Assembly (NCBI RefSeq): GCF_000315625.1
Contig: NW_005434665.1
Coordinates: 1,039,060 to 1,103,059, forward strand
Origin: Guillardia theta CCMP2712
Lineage: Eukaryota > Cryptophyceae > Pyrenomonadales > Geminigeraceae
Length of the DNA stretch: 64,000 bases
Direction of reading: 5' to 3'
Below the pieces are notes generated by a model, which searched no databases, had not been told where the DNA came from, and worked only from the letters and a program-made list of their open reading frames with translations. The position numbers and the translations under genes were made by a program. The first letter of the stretch is position 1. Each line of letters starts with the position of its first letter. Shown here in pieces: positions 1 to 10,235 of this stretch.

Positions 1-110
1 GAGGGAGAGGAGGGAGGGAGGGAGGGAGGGAGGGAGGGAGGGAGGGAGGGGAGGAAGGGAGGGAGGGAGGGAGGGAGGGAGGGAGGGAGGGGAGGGGAGG
101 GGAGGGCGGA
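1..110. repeat. (GGGA)n purine microsatellite
   Basis: Almost uninterrupted GGGA repeats with a few GGGGA variants. Simple sequence, no coding potential. Confidence 0.9.
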
Positions 111-284
111 TAGAGAGTAGAAGCAAGGACCGTTCACGTTCGATGCTCCTTTGAGCAACAACCGATTGTTGACGTACAAGAACCTCGACATGTCAATCTC
201 TTTGACTCCAGGGTTTATTTCGACGCCCCTTCCTGACAGAGGATCCGCCTACAATCTCCATCAATGATCCAATGCTCACAGACA

Positions 285-1326
285 TCAACACATCACGATC
301 TCCGTCTTCTTGACTTTGTCAAACTCCACATACGTTGCAATCGGTGGCACGAAGAGAAATTTGTCCTTCATCTCCTCATCTATGGGCTCATAATCCCTGA
401 AAGATCTCAGTGAAGAGAATTCTTGATGCACCACAGACATACCAGTCCAAGAGGGCCTTCACTCTACGAGACTCTATATCTTGATTCAGTTCTCTGTTGG
501 ACGGTCTCACTCTGTCCCATGCGTATCTTCCGGCCTTGACAAACAGCTTTTGTGGCTTGAGGCGGCTGAAACGATGAATATGACAATGAAATACTTGAAA
601 ACAGTCGTATCATCACCAGAACACTTCATGGATCGTCGAATTGCCGTCAGGGAAAACGGTATGATCCGACAACGCGGTATCAGGAGCTGTAGCACCCTCA
701 CGAGACTTGAAAACAGCTTTTGGCATTTTTTCATTCTGTTTTGGGAACTTCCAGTCCTCATCCTTCAAGTCGTCAAGGTTGTCTTCTTCGATCTCCCCCT
801 CGACTTCTTTCGCAGCCTGCAGCATATCGTTGTAATCGATGATCATCTGATCCCCACTAGCCGAATCATCCATGATATTGCCCATGACATCAACTTCATC
901 CTATTAGCAGTGTCAGAAACCTTGAAGGAGCTTTCAAGGCCAACACACCTTCAGCATCTTCTTCGCGGCTTCCATTCGCTTCATTCGCAAGCTTTGGGCT
1001 GGAGTGATCAGGTCCTTCTTGTCTTTCTCGACCGGGTCAATCAGTTCCCAGCCGTCTCCCTCGAAGGTCAGAGTGCGATTCTTGAAGACGATACTCTTGT
1101 TTGACAACTTGGTGATCCAGTTCAGATGGGTCACCCGATACTTTTTGTTCAATTTCTTCTTCCCCCCTCCACGCAGGCTCTGCAATGGCAACCATATAAT
1201 ACCCTTTGAGCGTCTGACCAACAAAGTGAAGCCCTGGCCAAGGTTCTCATCGTAGTAGCCAAGATTGAAATTGATTGAAACAGAAAGAAATACAAGAAGA
1301 ATCCAAGGAGGAGGGTTGCCTACCAT
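285..1326 (-). CDS. Hypothetical secreted or organelle-directed protein with LRGG motif, 4 exons
   Basis: I do not recognise the family. Exons 1326-949, 900-617, 565-443 and 396-285 join through three GT-AG introns of 48, 51 and 46 bp into one frame of about 298 residues. The N terminus is hydrophobic (residues about 8-22, like a signal peptide) and is followed by SLRGG at residues 50-54 and a Lys-rich stretch. The middle is acidic and the C terminus is mixed and charged. The exact in-frame splicing supports a real gene. The first exon is the weakest part: a GT directly after the ATG could be a donor, so the true start may lie further upstream. Function unknown. The leader plus LRGG layout recurs in four other genes of this window. 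Confidence 0.5.
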
Positions 1327-2149
1327 GTTGCTTCTTCCCCTCTAGGGATCGGTCAAAGGAAACTTCATATGATTATCACCCGCCACGCCTCTACTGTTCT
1401 TCATGTACATCTGTTCCTCTGATCCTGTTTGGTCTCTGTTCTAACATGATCATGCTTGTTGTCTGCTCTTCTCAACATGCTCCTTCTCCTCGCCTTCGCG
1501 CTTCTTTGTCGGCACGTGATCTCCTCAACCGCATCAATCCAGCGGTCGCATGGTGGAACCGTTACAGTTCTCGTTATATAACAACTGTGTTGTACCGTTA
1601 CTCATTCACCTATCATGAAGGTAACGGAATTCTAACGGTGAGGAGCGGACCTCTCGAGTCGGGGATTCCGTTTGACCACTCGGACCCATCACCCCCCCCC
1701 ACTTCCAGGAATTACGTCTGTTGTTGTGTGGTACCCCCTCCAGACCGCGTCCAACCACCCCCTATTCCCCTTCCTCTCTCGTTTACACCCGGGCCCCTCC
1801 TCAGCTTACCCTTTCCTCCCCTTTTCGTATATCGCACCACCCCTGCTGATAAGCCCCTCCACCCCCACCCCTTCCTCGTAACATGTCACACGACCTTGCA
1901 AAGATGCTAACTCATAACACCGAAGGAACCCACCACCCCTGTCGATTCTGCCACCCTGGCAAGGTCGCCATCACCCCCTTTTGAATGACCCCCTCTTTTC
2001 CAGACCCCCTTTTTATTATCTGCAGACCCCTCCATCTCTCAGTGCCGGCTCACCTGAAAGCTACCTTCTCTCCAGTTCACCCCACCCCTCCTGTGCTCAC
2101 CCTCCTCTTCCTCGCCCCCATCTGGTGCCTTGCAACCATTCCCCCTAGC
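1327..2149. promoter_or_regulatory. C-rich upstream region of the NF-YB gene
   Basis: No convincing coding sequence. From about 1690 to 2100 the + strand is dominated by ACCCC, CCACCCC and TACCCC words that run almost to the NF-YB start codon. Similar C-rich tracts lie before the starts at 7053, 8668 and 54241. A promoter role is inferred. Confidence 0.4.
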
Positions 2150-3136
2150 ATGTTGAACGAGGCGAGCGGCTTCCAAGGGAGCATGTGCAGCCCCAACGAG
2201 ACCATGGACCTCCATGCGCAGTACGACGTCAGTTCCTTCATCGTGGATGTAGGAACAGCAGACGGCATGAATGACAGCGCAGGCAATTTCCAAGCGCGGA
2301 ACCATTTTGGAGCTGGAGATTTGAACGAAGAGGAAATGGCCGCAAGGGTACTGGCATGCAAGGGCAGAGATGTTCCTCTTGGCGAGATGGAGAAGGTGAA
2401 GGCATTGTTCTTGAAGCGATGATCCACTGTCTCTGATCTGTCTCCTAGATGCTCCCAAGTGCGAATGTGCAGAGAGTGATGCGTGAAGTAATTCCTGTAA
2501 ATGGCAAGATAGCGCAGGATGCCAAGGATTTCGTTCAGATCTGTGTTTCAGAGTGAGCTCCCTTGTGATGGTGTTCCACTGCTCTGCTGATTCTGCGGTA
2601 GATTTATCACGCAAGTGACCGCCGAGGCTCATGAGAAGTGCAAGCGAGAAGACAGGAAGGCGATCACAGGGGACGATATCTTGTGGTCGATCAACCAACT
2701 AGGTACATCTCATGACGATCTCATCTTGAGCGAGCATGATCGTATCTCTCCAGGTTTCATGCACTATACTAAAGTTGTTCGATGCTTCTTGCAAAGGTAG
2801 ATCCATCTTGTTTGCGTGTCTCTTAACATGTTGTCATCAGACTCCGAGCGATCGATGCGAATGATAGGATTGCAAGGAGGCAGTATGAAGAGCGGTTATG
2901 GCAGAATGAAGGTGCTCATTCAGATATGAGTTTATGACGCCACAACCTCTCTGATATCTCAAGCAGATCCAAAAACGAAGTCCAAGACTCAAAGATTGCT
3001 GTCGACGTCTAACTCTCATCCTTTATCCGATGCCAACAAAACTTTCATGGCTGCAGAAGCTAAGGCCAAGAGAGTGCTGGAGCTTGACGACATTCCTGGC
3101 GAAAGAAAACTTTGCAAAAAAAGGCACCAGATTTGA
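2150..3136 (+). CDS. NF-YB: NF-YB / HAP3 histone-fold transcription factor subunit, 6 exons
   Basis: Exons 2150-2395, 2449-2552, 2602-2702, 2754-2796, 2841-2911 and 2967-3136 give 244 residues. The histone-fold core starts with [15 protein letters not shown], continues with [11 protein letters not shown], and ends with [18 protein letters not shown], the family's signature helix region. NF-YB pairs with NF-YC and, with NF-YA, binds CCAAT boxes in promoters. The N-terminal 80 residues and the Lys-rich tail are lineage-specific. All five introns are 44-55 bp and GT-AG. The start was taken as the first ATG after the C-rich upstream tract; a longer N terminus in the same frame is possible but very Pro-rich and unlikely. 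Confidence 0.9.
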
Positions 3137-3496
3137 AGCTGTGCTAGGCTATTTTGTTACATTATTGGATCAGAAAACCAGATTGAGTGGATCGAGTGAA
3201 ATTAAGAGTGTGCAACATTAAAAATTAATTGCTTGAGACAATGCAAATGGAACTACCAAGACCACTTGCTGTTGATTTTCAACCACAAGATTCCTGCGTT
3301 TGAGAATGGAGAGACATCATCTCGTTTCTTGAACCTGATTCTCACTGATGCTTCTCCAAGCATCACACTGACAGGGCTCACCACATACGTCGCATGTGCA
3401 AAACATTTCCTTGCTATCCGTTCTCTTGCTACAAGTGCGGAGCTTTCAATGAGATAGAGATGCAACGAATCTTTCCGTGCTTCCCCACCAGACACC
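3137..3496. other. Intergenic, nothing recognised
   Basis: Short convergent gap between the NF-YB 3' end and the 3' end of the armadillo-like gene. No conserved reading frame or repeat seen. Confidence 0.6.
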
Positions 3497-5107
3497 TTAG
3501 GCACATGTCAGTCTAGTTGCCACAGGCATGGCAGATGTTACGATTGGGAAGGGCGGCAAATGCTGAGCAACCTCAGAGCTGAATGTTTTGATCGCAGTTG
3601 AGAAAATTTCCTCCCCGTCATAGATTGCAACGAGAGATAAACTCGAGGACGCAAATGGCAGAGGCGTCGCCATTTCCAACGTGTGGATAGCGATCATAAC
3701 CTCCAAGGTCCCTCCCATCTCTATCCGCATCTGGTGGAACAACATCTCGTTGGTTGGCATGCTAACGACGTCAACAGTGTCGTCAAGCCGTCTGGAGGAT
3801 CTCGGGATCGACTTGGACATGTCGCTCAGTCCGCATTCCTCGTGACAATTGACGGCAAAGTGATGTGCTGGGCTGCTCTGCTCGTCAAACTGAGCCTCAC
3901 TTCTCCTCAGGCCCATCACGCCGGCCGTGCTGTTGGTGGGGCACAGGCAGACTCGAAGCTGAGAAGCGTCTTGCTCCTGTGTGTCTCCCAGCTTGACGAC
4001 GCAGAGGTCATACTGCCTTGTGAATATCGAGGGGTCTGAAGTCACGCGATACGCGAAGGTCAAGCTGCTTATCTCTTGCGCGCTGACTGTCACTTTCCAT
4101 CCGAGCCGTTCAGCTGAGTCAACAAGTTTCTTGAACTCTCCGTCGCTTGCGCTTTCGAAACCGAATCGATGCGAGACGAAGAGCAGCGAAGGCTGAAAGA
4201 CGTCGGTTACCTTCTTGCCCTTCATGTCCGTCAAGAGGAGGAAGGGGCTCAAAAACGCTTTCGATTTGACCAGCTGGGTTGTGTCCCTGAGCTCGTCGTG
4301 ATACGCATCGTGAGGGCACTCGAAGAAGAGCCCCACGTTCTGCAGCATCCCAGCTATCATGTTGCTGTCTGCCTTGCGCATACCCAGCTCTGCTGAGAAC
4401 TCGTCGACAAGAGGCCGCGTGCTGACTATGACGCCGTAAGGGATGACTGCATGTGGCTCTTTCAGCGTCATGTTTCGCAAGCACATGATACTTTTCACTT
4501 GCAGCGATCGATTGCCAAACCGAATGATCCTCATCATGAGCTCCACTCCTCCCCCGACGATGATGCGAGCTGGGTTCTTACACGCCACGTTCTGCAGCAC
4601 GTCCAGCGCTGTTTGCCGATGCTCGTTGGTGGGACTTTCTCCCTCCTTGAGCAGTTGTAGAAGGTACTTCAGCCCGCCATTGGCACACACGATGTTGCAA
4701 GCTCTCAAGTCTTTCGTCAAACTCCATATCACCTTGATGCTCAGGAGCTGAACCGGGAGGATGTCCTTCTTTGCGATGGCGAGCAGAAGAGCAACACTCC
4801 TATCGCTTATCTCTTCTCGCGTTATGCTTCTCGTCACTGATTTCTTCATCCTTGCGGCATGTGCAAATGTTTCCTTGCAGGCGTCGTCGATGAACTCGCC
4901 ATTCCACACCCTCCCTTCGCTGAGCGAGATTCTCAGCAGCTCCTCGAGAACGTCTCGTCGTGACAAGTTTGACTGACGCGCAAAGGGGCTGGAGGGATCA
5001 GCGAAGGATGTTTCATTGAGAGCATCCAAGAGGAGAGACAGGCTGTCATGCACATGAGCGAAGCTCTTGTCTTTCTTGACGTTCAGGTCTGGATCTTTCA
5101 GAGGCAT
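3497..5107 (-). CDS. Armadillo/HEAT-like repeat protein, single exon
   Basis: One uninterrupted 536-residue frame with normal amino-acid composition. Residues about 95-290 hold alpha-helical repeats of armadillo type, for example NGGLKYLLQLLKEG followed by ALDVLQNVACKNPARIIVGGG and the LQVKSIMCLRNMTLKEP helices. The C-terminal 250 residues look like a mixed alpha/beta region I cannot assign. No signal peptide or membrane segment. Armadillo repeats usually form protein-binding scaffolds; the partner is unknown. It is intronless, unlike most neighbours. The start ATG lies just downstream of a (GGA)n tract on the coding strand. Confidence 0.7.
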   Translation of the reverse strand: MPLKDPDLNVKKDKSFAHVHDSLSLLLDALNETSFADPSSPFARQSNLSRRDVLEELLRISLSEGRVWNGEFIDDACKETFAHAARMKKSVTRSITREEISDRSVALLLAIAKKDILPVQLLSIKVIWSLTKDLRACNIVCANGGLKYLLQLLKEGESPTNEHRQTALDVLQNVACKNPARIIVGGGVELMMRIIRFGNRSLQVKSIMCLRNMTLKEPHAVIPYGVIVSTRPLVDEFSAELGMRKADSNMIAGMLQNVGLFFECPHDAYHDELRDTTQLVKSKAFLSPFLLLTDMKGKKVTDVFQPSLLFVSHRFGFESASDGEFKKLVDSAERLGWKVTVSAQEISSLTFAYRVTSDPSIFTRQYDLCVVKLGDTQEQDASQLRVCLCPTNSTAGVMGLRRSEAQFDEQSSPAHHFAVNCHEECGLSDMSKSIPRSSRRLDDTVDVVSMPTNEMLFHQMRIEMGGTLEVMIAIHTLEMATPLPFASSSLSLVAIYDGEEIFSTAIKTFSSEVAQHLPPFPIVTSAMPVATRLTCA

Positions 5108-5186
5108 TGGAGATGCTCAGTTGCATTGACCTTCACGTCAATCATCTTTCTCCTTCTCCTGCTGCTCTCCCGCCTCTCTCAAGCCT

Positions 5187-5300
5187 CCCCCCCCCCCCCC
5201 ACCCGTGATTACCCCTCCTCCTCCTCCTCCTCCTCCTCCTCCTCCTCCTCCTCCTCCTCCTCCTCCTCCTCCTCGTCCACCTCCCCCCCCCCCTCCCCCG
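5187..5300. repeat. C-tract and (CCT)n microsatellite
   Basis: A run of C, then about 20 CCT units, then another C-rich tract. Frames across it encode poly-Pro, poly-Ser, poly-Gly or poly-Arg and are not genes. Confidence 0.9.
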
Positions 5301-5885
5301 GTCTCCCCCTTGTTCTCTTCCCATCGCATGCGGTGCCTCTATCTTGTAGGCGCATCTGCAAGGACCTACACAGACTTGCTGGAGGGGGGGGCGGAGAAGA
5401 GGAAGAGGGAAGAGGAGCGAGGGGGGAGGAGGAGAGGAAGGGGAGGGGGGAGGATGGAAGAGGAGAGGGAGGGAAGATACGAGGGGAGAGGAGGAGAGTT
5501 CGATGTTCTAGACGATTTCGACTGACAGCTCAAAACTTGCGATGTCAAGTCGAACCAAGAAGCATTCTACAGGACATGAAATGTACGAGTCTTCTATCAT
5601 CAAAGGGCTTTCAACCATATGCAAGCGAGCTGAAGAGAAGGACTGAGTGAACCAGGACGGTGGAAGTAACGAATTCCTCCTCCAATATCTTTTAGAAGTC
5701 TTGCTCCAAATCCCAAGTTTCAATTTCACTTCAACCTCAAAAGACATACCAAAGTAAAGCAAGCCTTCATCCATCGCTACCATAGCCGTCGCCGTATCAT
5801 CACACCTTCCATAACAAGACAAAGATGGACTCGACAACCACTGCTCTGAGCTCAGCAAAGTTCTTCTCTCTAGTCCCGCCGCAGA
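5301..5885. other. Intergenic purine-rich region
   Basis: GGA/GAGG-rich tract from about 5385 to 5500, then mixed sequence with no coding region I can support. It lies between the armadillo gene start and the 3' end of the next minus-strand gene. Confidence 0.6.
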
Positions 5886-6563
5886 TCATCTTCTTGCGCT
5901 CTTGCCGTCTTCTTCCCTTCGCTCCTGTAGCCGATGCCCCGCGCCCCTCCATGGCCTCTGCAGCCAGTTGGAGACGAGGAGCCAGAACATGGTCACGGCC
6001 TCCAGCGCGATGATGGAGTCCCTCCAGGACAGGTGGAAGTAGCTCGGCTTGGAGCGGGTACAGAGGTAGACGAAGAGCGCATCGAAGAGCGATTGAAACA
6101 GCAGCGTCCTTCTGATCGAGCTCAGTGAAGCTGCCATCAGCACGTAGTACAACTTCATGATCTGCATCACAAACAGAGTGAAGGAGAAAGCGACGAAAGC
6201 CATGATTCCTAACAGGCCATGGCTGCTTCTTTCCTCGAGGAACCCGAGGCCTCCTGGCTGTCTGGCAACGTTGAACACGACGAGGAGCCCTTCGAAGCAT
6301 CCGTACGCCCATGCCGTTCCGCAGAGGTAGACGAAGAACTTGAAGACCAGCGGGATGTCCGACCTCCCCACTTCCCTCACGCCTCCTCGCAAGCGCAGGG
6401 CACCGACAACAGAACAACATTGCTTCTGATGCTTCTGATGCTTCTGATGCAATAGAAAAGCTCTTGCTGGACCCGCTTGCCTTCTCGTCAACTGTCCGAC
6501 GTTTGCAGGCAAGGCCTCAACGCAGAGAACGCCAAGGAAGAGAATCAAAAACTTTGCAATCAT
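5886..6563 (-). CDS. Multi-pass membrane protein with signal peptide and LRLRGG motif, single exon
   Basis: 225 residues. Residues 4-17 are a strong hydrophobic signal peptide ending near VEALPA. The next 40 residues are basic and contain three HQK units, followed by RLRGG at 57-61. The rest holds about four membrane spans: around FKFFVYLCGTAWAYG, LLGIMAFVAFSFTLFVMQI, TLLFQSLFDALFVYLC and ALEAVTMFWLLVSNWL. The C terminus is Arg/Glu-rich. I do not recognise the family. The signal peptide suggests ER entry, and from there possibly a complex-plastid membrane (inference). Confidence 0.65.
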   Translation of the reverse strand: MIAKFLILFLGVLCVEALPANVGQLTRRQAGPARAFLLHQKHQKHQKQCCSVVGALRLRGGVREVGRSDIPLVFKFFVYLCGTAWAYGCFEGLLVVFNVARQPGGLGFLEERSSHGLLGIMAFVAFSFTLFVMQIMKLYYVLMAASLSSIRRTLLFQSLFDALFVYLCTRSKPSYFHLSWRDSIIALEAVTMFWLLVSNWLQRPWRGAGHRLQERREEDGKSARR

Positions 6564-6739
6564 TTCACGCTCAACCTCTCAGCAGGGACGAAGAATGCAC
6601 ATGCCCTGATGGTTTGTGAATTTTTTCTTCTGAGGGGAGGGAGACTTCCAAGAAAATTTCTTCACTCACCTCCGTTCACTCGATCTCGTGCTCGACTACT
6701 TCTTCATATCACACTCTCAATTCCTGAACAAACCTCTGT

Positions 6740-7052
6740 TTCCCTCCTTGCACTATCCTCTCCTCCTCTCCTCCTCTCCTCCTCTCCTCTCCTCTCCTCT
6801 CCTCCTCTCCTCCTCTCCTCTCCTCTTCTCTTCTTCTCCTCTCACCGTCCTCTCCTCTCTTCTTTGCCTCTCGCCGCTCCTCCTCTGGTCTGCCAAAGTA
6901 GGACTGACATCAACCCTGCTGACACCCCCACCCCCCCATATTCTTCTTTCCATTTTTACCCCCTTTTTAATACTCAAATCAACCCCTCATGTATGACCCA
7001 CCCCTTTTTACCCAGGCTTTCTGGGAAAGGGACATACAAGGGGCAAGCGGCC
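6740..7052. promoter_or_regulatory. CTCCT repeat and C-rich tract upstream of the DUF1995 gene
   Basis: 6745-6845 is a CTCCT/TCTCC simple repeat. 6915-7015 carries CCACCCC, TACCCCC and AACCCCTCATGTATGACCC words close to those at 39.2 kb and 54.1 kb. It ends about 40 bp before the start codon. Regulatory role inferred. Confidence 0.45.
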
Positions 7053-8339
7053 ATGATGGCAGGTAGGACGCGAGCGGCAGCAGCCGCAGGCGTCGCGATG
7101 CTGCTTTGCTCTTGCAGTGTGGAGGCCTTCTATGGGGGAAGCAGCATGCTTCCTCGTGCTCAGCTGCTTCAGAGACACGCTGTGTCTGCACGAAGATCTC
7201 CCAAGACTGCGGTATGCATGGCAGCAGCCAGTAACAACGCAGACAAAAGCGTTGATGCTATCAAGTCAGAGGTGGGATCAATCCTTCAAGGCTCACCAGT
7301 TTCTATTCCTGACGCCAAGAGCACCATGTCTGAGCAAGCTCCTCGCGGAAGCGCTACAAAGATGCTGCAAGATAATGAACCTGAACCCTTCAAGGACCCC
7401 AGCCGGACGCCTCCTCCCAAGTCATTCCGCATGTGCGTGGAACAAGCTTACCTCTCGGCGAAGCAGGCGATTGAGGATGGACACAAGCTGATCGAGATTG
7501 AGTTTCCTCCGCTTCCGCAATCTGCCATGGACAACGAGGCTATCGGAGCTGACACGATCTTGAAGGCTCAAATCCAGCACTCGACTGACTTTGCGAAATT
7601 GTTCAAGAACAAGAAGACTGCCATCGTCTTCGCTGATATTGTTGAGAGGAATCGATTCATCGACGACGAGACTTCCTCCAACCCGCAATCATGGAGGGGA
7701 AACATCCGCTTCACGGCGTTGAAGGGAGGGTTCAAGGGATCGCTCATTGAGCGCGTGTGGATCAACAAAGACTTCGTGTCGGAAGTGCAGGAAGACGACG
7801 ATATGTTCATCATCATCGGAGCTTCTGCTCAAGAGCTGCCTGACGTGCGAGAGCTCTGCAAGGCGGCTGGTGATCGACCGGTCATCCTGTTCAACCTCAA
7901 GCTGCAGGTGCTGAGGGGAGACTTTGGCCTCCCCTTCTTCCCTTCAAAGAGCTTGCACAACGACTGGCTGTGCGAGGCTCTGCCCGCATACTTCATGCTC
8001 CCCAAGTCCTACACCAAGACCATCGCCGGCCCTCCCTTCCTGATCAACTACTCTGGCGCTCTCTTCCGAACGTATCCGGGCAAGTGGCAGATGCTGTTGG
8101 AGGTCCCCGACGAGGACGGAGGCGGGAGGTATCAGCGTGTGCGGATGCTCGACAAGCGACCTGCCCTCTCCGACGTTCGTGAGGAGCTGGCCAAGGAACT
8201 TCAGCTCGACGGCCTGGATGGGGAGGAGGGGCAGGAGATCTTTGGGCTGAACTTGAAGCAGCTCAGGAACGGAGTCGTCGTCAAGACTTGGTGGGAGAAG
8301 GATCTGGATGATGCCAAGTCCGACAAGTGGCGATCGTAG
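7053..8339 (+). CDS. Plastid-targeted DUF1995 family protein (LPA3-like)
   Basis: 428 residues in one exon. Residues 1-25 are a signal peptide ending SVEA before Phe26 (EA/FYGG), the +1 Phe expected of bipartite leaders in cryptophytes and other complex red plastids. A Ser/Arg-rich transit-like stretch follows. The mature part has the DUF1995 layout: RMCVEQAYLSAKQAIEDGHK, a basic Phe-rich core, DRPVILFNLKLQVLRGDFG, and a C-terminal KTWWEKDLDDAKSDKWRS. In plants LPA3 (DUF1995) assists photosystem II assembly, so a plastid role is likely; the exact function here is not shown. ATGs at 7053 and 7056 are both possible starts. The open frame extends upstream, but that part crosses a CTCCT repeat and is judged non-coding. 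Confidence 0.85.
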   Translation: MMAGRTRAAAAAGVAMLLCSCSVEAFYGGSSMLPRAQLLQRHAVSARRSPKTAVCMAAASNNADKSVDAIKSEVGSILQGSPVSIPDAKSTMSEQAPRGSATKMLQDNEPEPFKDPSRTPPPKSFRMCVEQAYLSAKQAIEDGHKLIEIEFPPLPQSAMDNEAIGADTILKAQIQHSTDFAKLFKNKKTAIVFADIVERNRFIDDETSSNPQSWRGNIRFTALKGGFKGSLIERVWINKDFVSEVQEDDDMFIIIGASAQELPDVRELCKAAGDRPVILFNLKLQVLRGDFGLPFFPSKSLHNDWLCEALPAYFMLPKSYTKTIAGPPFLINYSGALFRTYPGKWQMLLEVPDEDGGGRYQRVRMLDKRPALSDVREELAKELQLDGLDGEEGQEIFGLNLKQLRNGVVVKTWWEKDLDDAKSDKWRS

Positions 8340-8667
8340 ACTGAGGAATGTAACTGTATGGTTGACAACAACAACAACAACAACCGCATCTCTTCCCCTT
8401 CCACTTTTTCCCCCATGCAACCAGTACGAACATTCATCGTAGTCTTCAAAGTGTTAGTCATGTTGAAAGATTCTGTGCCACTCCTTCCTCTTCCTCTCCT
8501 TCCTGCTCCTTCTTCCCCTCCTTCCCCACCTTCGTCGCATCCATCCTCTTACCCCCTCCCTCCCGCTCACCCCTGCTCCCCCGCCACCCCCCCCCTCTGC
8601 CATGTGGGCACATTTTCAGTTTTGATTTGGTTCCCGCCCCAGGCCCCTCCGACATAAGGCGACGGCC
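8340..8667. promoter_or_regulatory. Intergenic: (CAA)n and C-rich promoter-like tract
   Basis: A short CAA repeat at about 8362-8383 in the 3' region of the DUF1995 gene. 8480-8660 is C-rich (CCCCTCC, CACCCC) and ends at the CUEDC2-like start codon. Confidence 0.45.
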
Positions 8668-10092
8668 ATGGCAGGCGGCGGCAGTGCAGGAGCGCAGGCG
8701 GTCGCGGAGATCCTGGGGGAGGAGAGAGAGAAGATGGACGAGGCCGTGCTCAAGTTCTTGGAGGGGGTCATGGAGGTGTGACCGTCGGCGCTCGTGAGGA
8801 CATGGCTCGCTCTTGACGTTGTTGGCAGGAGTTCCTTGGCCAAGGGACGATCGAGGGGCAGGAGGAGGACGACGAGGGGTTGACCCGCTTCTGCCTGCCG
8901 TTCGTGGAAGACTACATCGAGCAGGAGACGTTCAAGATGAGGCTCATGCGCGTTAAGGGGAAAGAGAACCATCCTGTTGATAACCAGCTCCCGCACCTCC
9001 CTGACAAGCTCCCCACGGAATGCAACAAGCGCATGCTGCCTCCCTCAGCCTCGCCGAGAGTCGCAGCAAGCCCACGACCATCTCCTCCCAAGCCCCTGCG
9101 AGTGCAGCAGGGAGAGGCGAGGGAAGGAGGCGAGAAGAGGCGAGTGGAGGGCCAAGCAGTGGGCCGGCAGACGTGGAGCAGAACGTTCGCGTCAGTGAAG
9201 GAGCTTGTTGAGACGCTGTGTGTGTCTGCTGTGGAGCAGACGGTGGTGGAGTATGTGTCAAACATCCTCACGGATGGCGTCAACGACGCGGACCAAGAGG
9301 AAGATATGCAGGAGGTGATCGCGAGCCTTCTCCCAGACCTCGCTGCGCGGCTCGACAAGGAGCAAGGTTGGAAGGATCTGTTTGAGAAAGTCAGAGACGT
9401 CCTTTCTCAGCTCGCCCAGCATGAGCAGCCGGTCAGCCAAGATCATCGATCGCAGGTGTCGTCGAGCTCAGCAGCCGCTCCATCGGAGGCACGGGAGGAG
9501 GAGGACGATCAGGAGAGGAGGAGGAAGGAGCAAGAATGGGAGGATGTGGAGTCAGAGGAGTTGAACAGCATGCATGAGATTTTTCCAAACAGCAGCAAGG
9601 CAGAGCTCGAATACTTCCTAGCAACGAGCAAGTCAACGGAGGAGGTGAAAGGTTTCTCAGGTTGCCGTGTTTCTGATCTCTTCTCGTGACCCGCAGGCTA
9701 TCGAGCGCTTGTTCGAACATCTCCAGCTGCAGTCCATGGCAGTCTCAGCAGAGCAGAGGGAGCAAGAGAGGAAGATGTTTGAGAGCGAGTACAGAGGAGC
9801 CATGCGCCAGCGGGTGCTGGAGCAGTATGACAAGGTGGAAGAGGAGGCGAGGGTGGAGAAGGGAAAGCCTTGCCCGCGTCCTGTGGTGCACAAGAGTGGA
9901 GCGATAGAGCGAGCGCTGGAGCAGATGAAGAGCCATGAGGTGAAGCAGATGCAGAGATTCATCAACAACGAGGTTGTCTCGCACAAGGGGGAAAGATTCA
10001 TCCTTGAGAAACGACAGGAGGATCCCAGCACCTTCGTCGGGCTCAAGATCAAGTCCAAGGGAAAACGAGGGCCCAGCCCTAACTTCAAGTGA
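8668..10092 (+). CDS. CUE domain protein, CUEDC2-like, 3 exons
   Basis: Exons 8668-8775, 8829-9644 and 9697-10092 (introns 53 and 52 bp) give 439 residues. A CUE domain lies near residues 290-330: ELNSMHEIFPNSSKAELEYF, then a spliced AIERLFEHLQ helix. The C terminus matches the CUEDC2 tail: a basic pair-rich stretch, then MQRFINNEVVSHKGERF, then GLKIKSKGKR. CUE domains bind ubiquitin; human CUEDC2 regulates APC/C and NF-kB signalling, but the role in algae is unknown. The middle is acidic, Glu/Arg-rich and probably disordered. Confidence 0.8.
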
Positions 10093-10235
10093 ACTACTGC
10101 TTCTCCTCCCTTTGCTGTTTCTGCTCCTTCGTCTCCGTCTCTTGTTCCCCTCCTCCTCCTCCTCCCTTCCTCCTCCATCTCTGCTTCCTGCTCTTTCTTC
10201 TTTATATACACATATCAATGAATATCCTTGATCCC

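Noticed and set aside
1-110. Possible telomere repeat
   Set aside because: GGGA units at the window edge match no telomere type I know and similar purine repeats occur throughout the window.
481-1104. A 207-codon open frame on the + strand
   Set aside because: It is antisense to the spliced minus-strand gene at 285-1326, has no recognisable domain and starts without ATG.
5138-5330. Poly-Gly, poly-Arg and poly-Pro open frames
   Set aside because: Products of the (CCT)n microsatellite in different frames, not genes.
6615-6650. An LRGG (FFLLRGG) in frame upstream of the DUF1995 protein
   Set aside because: It lies before the CTCCT repeat and before the signal peptide that fits the family, so it is outside the coding region.
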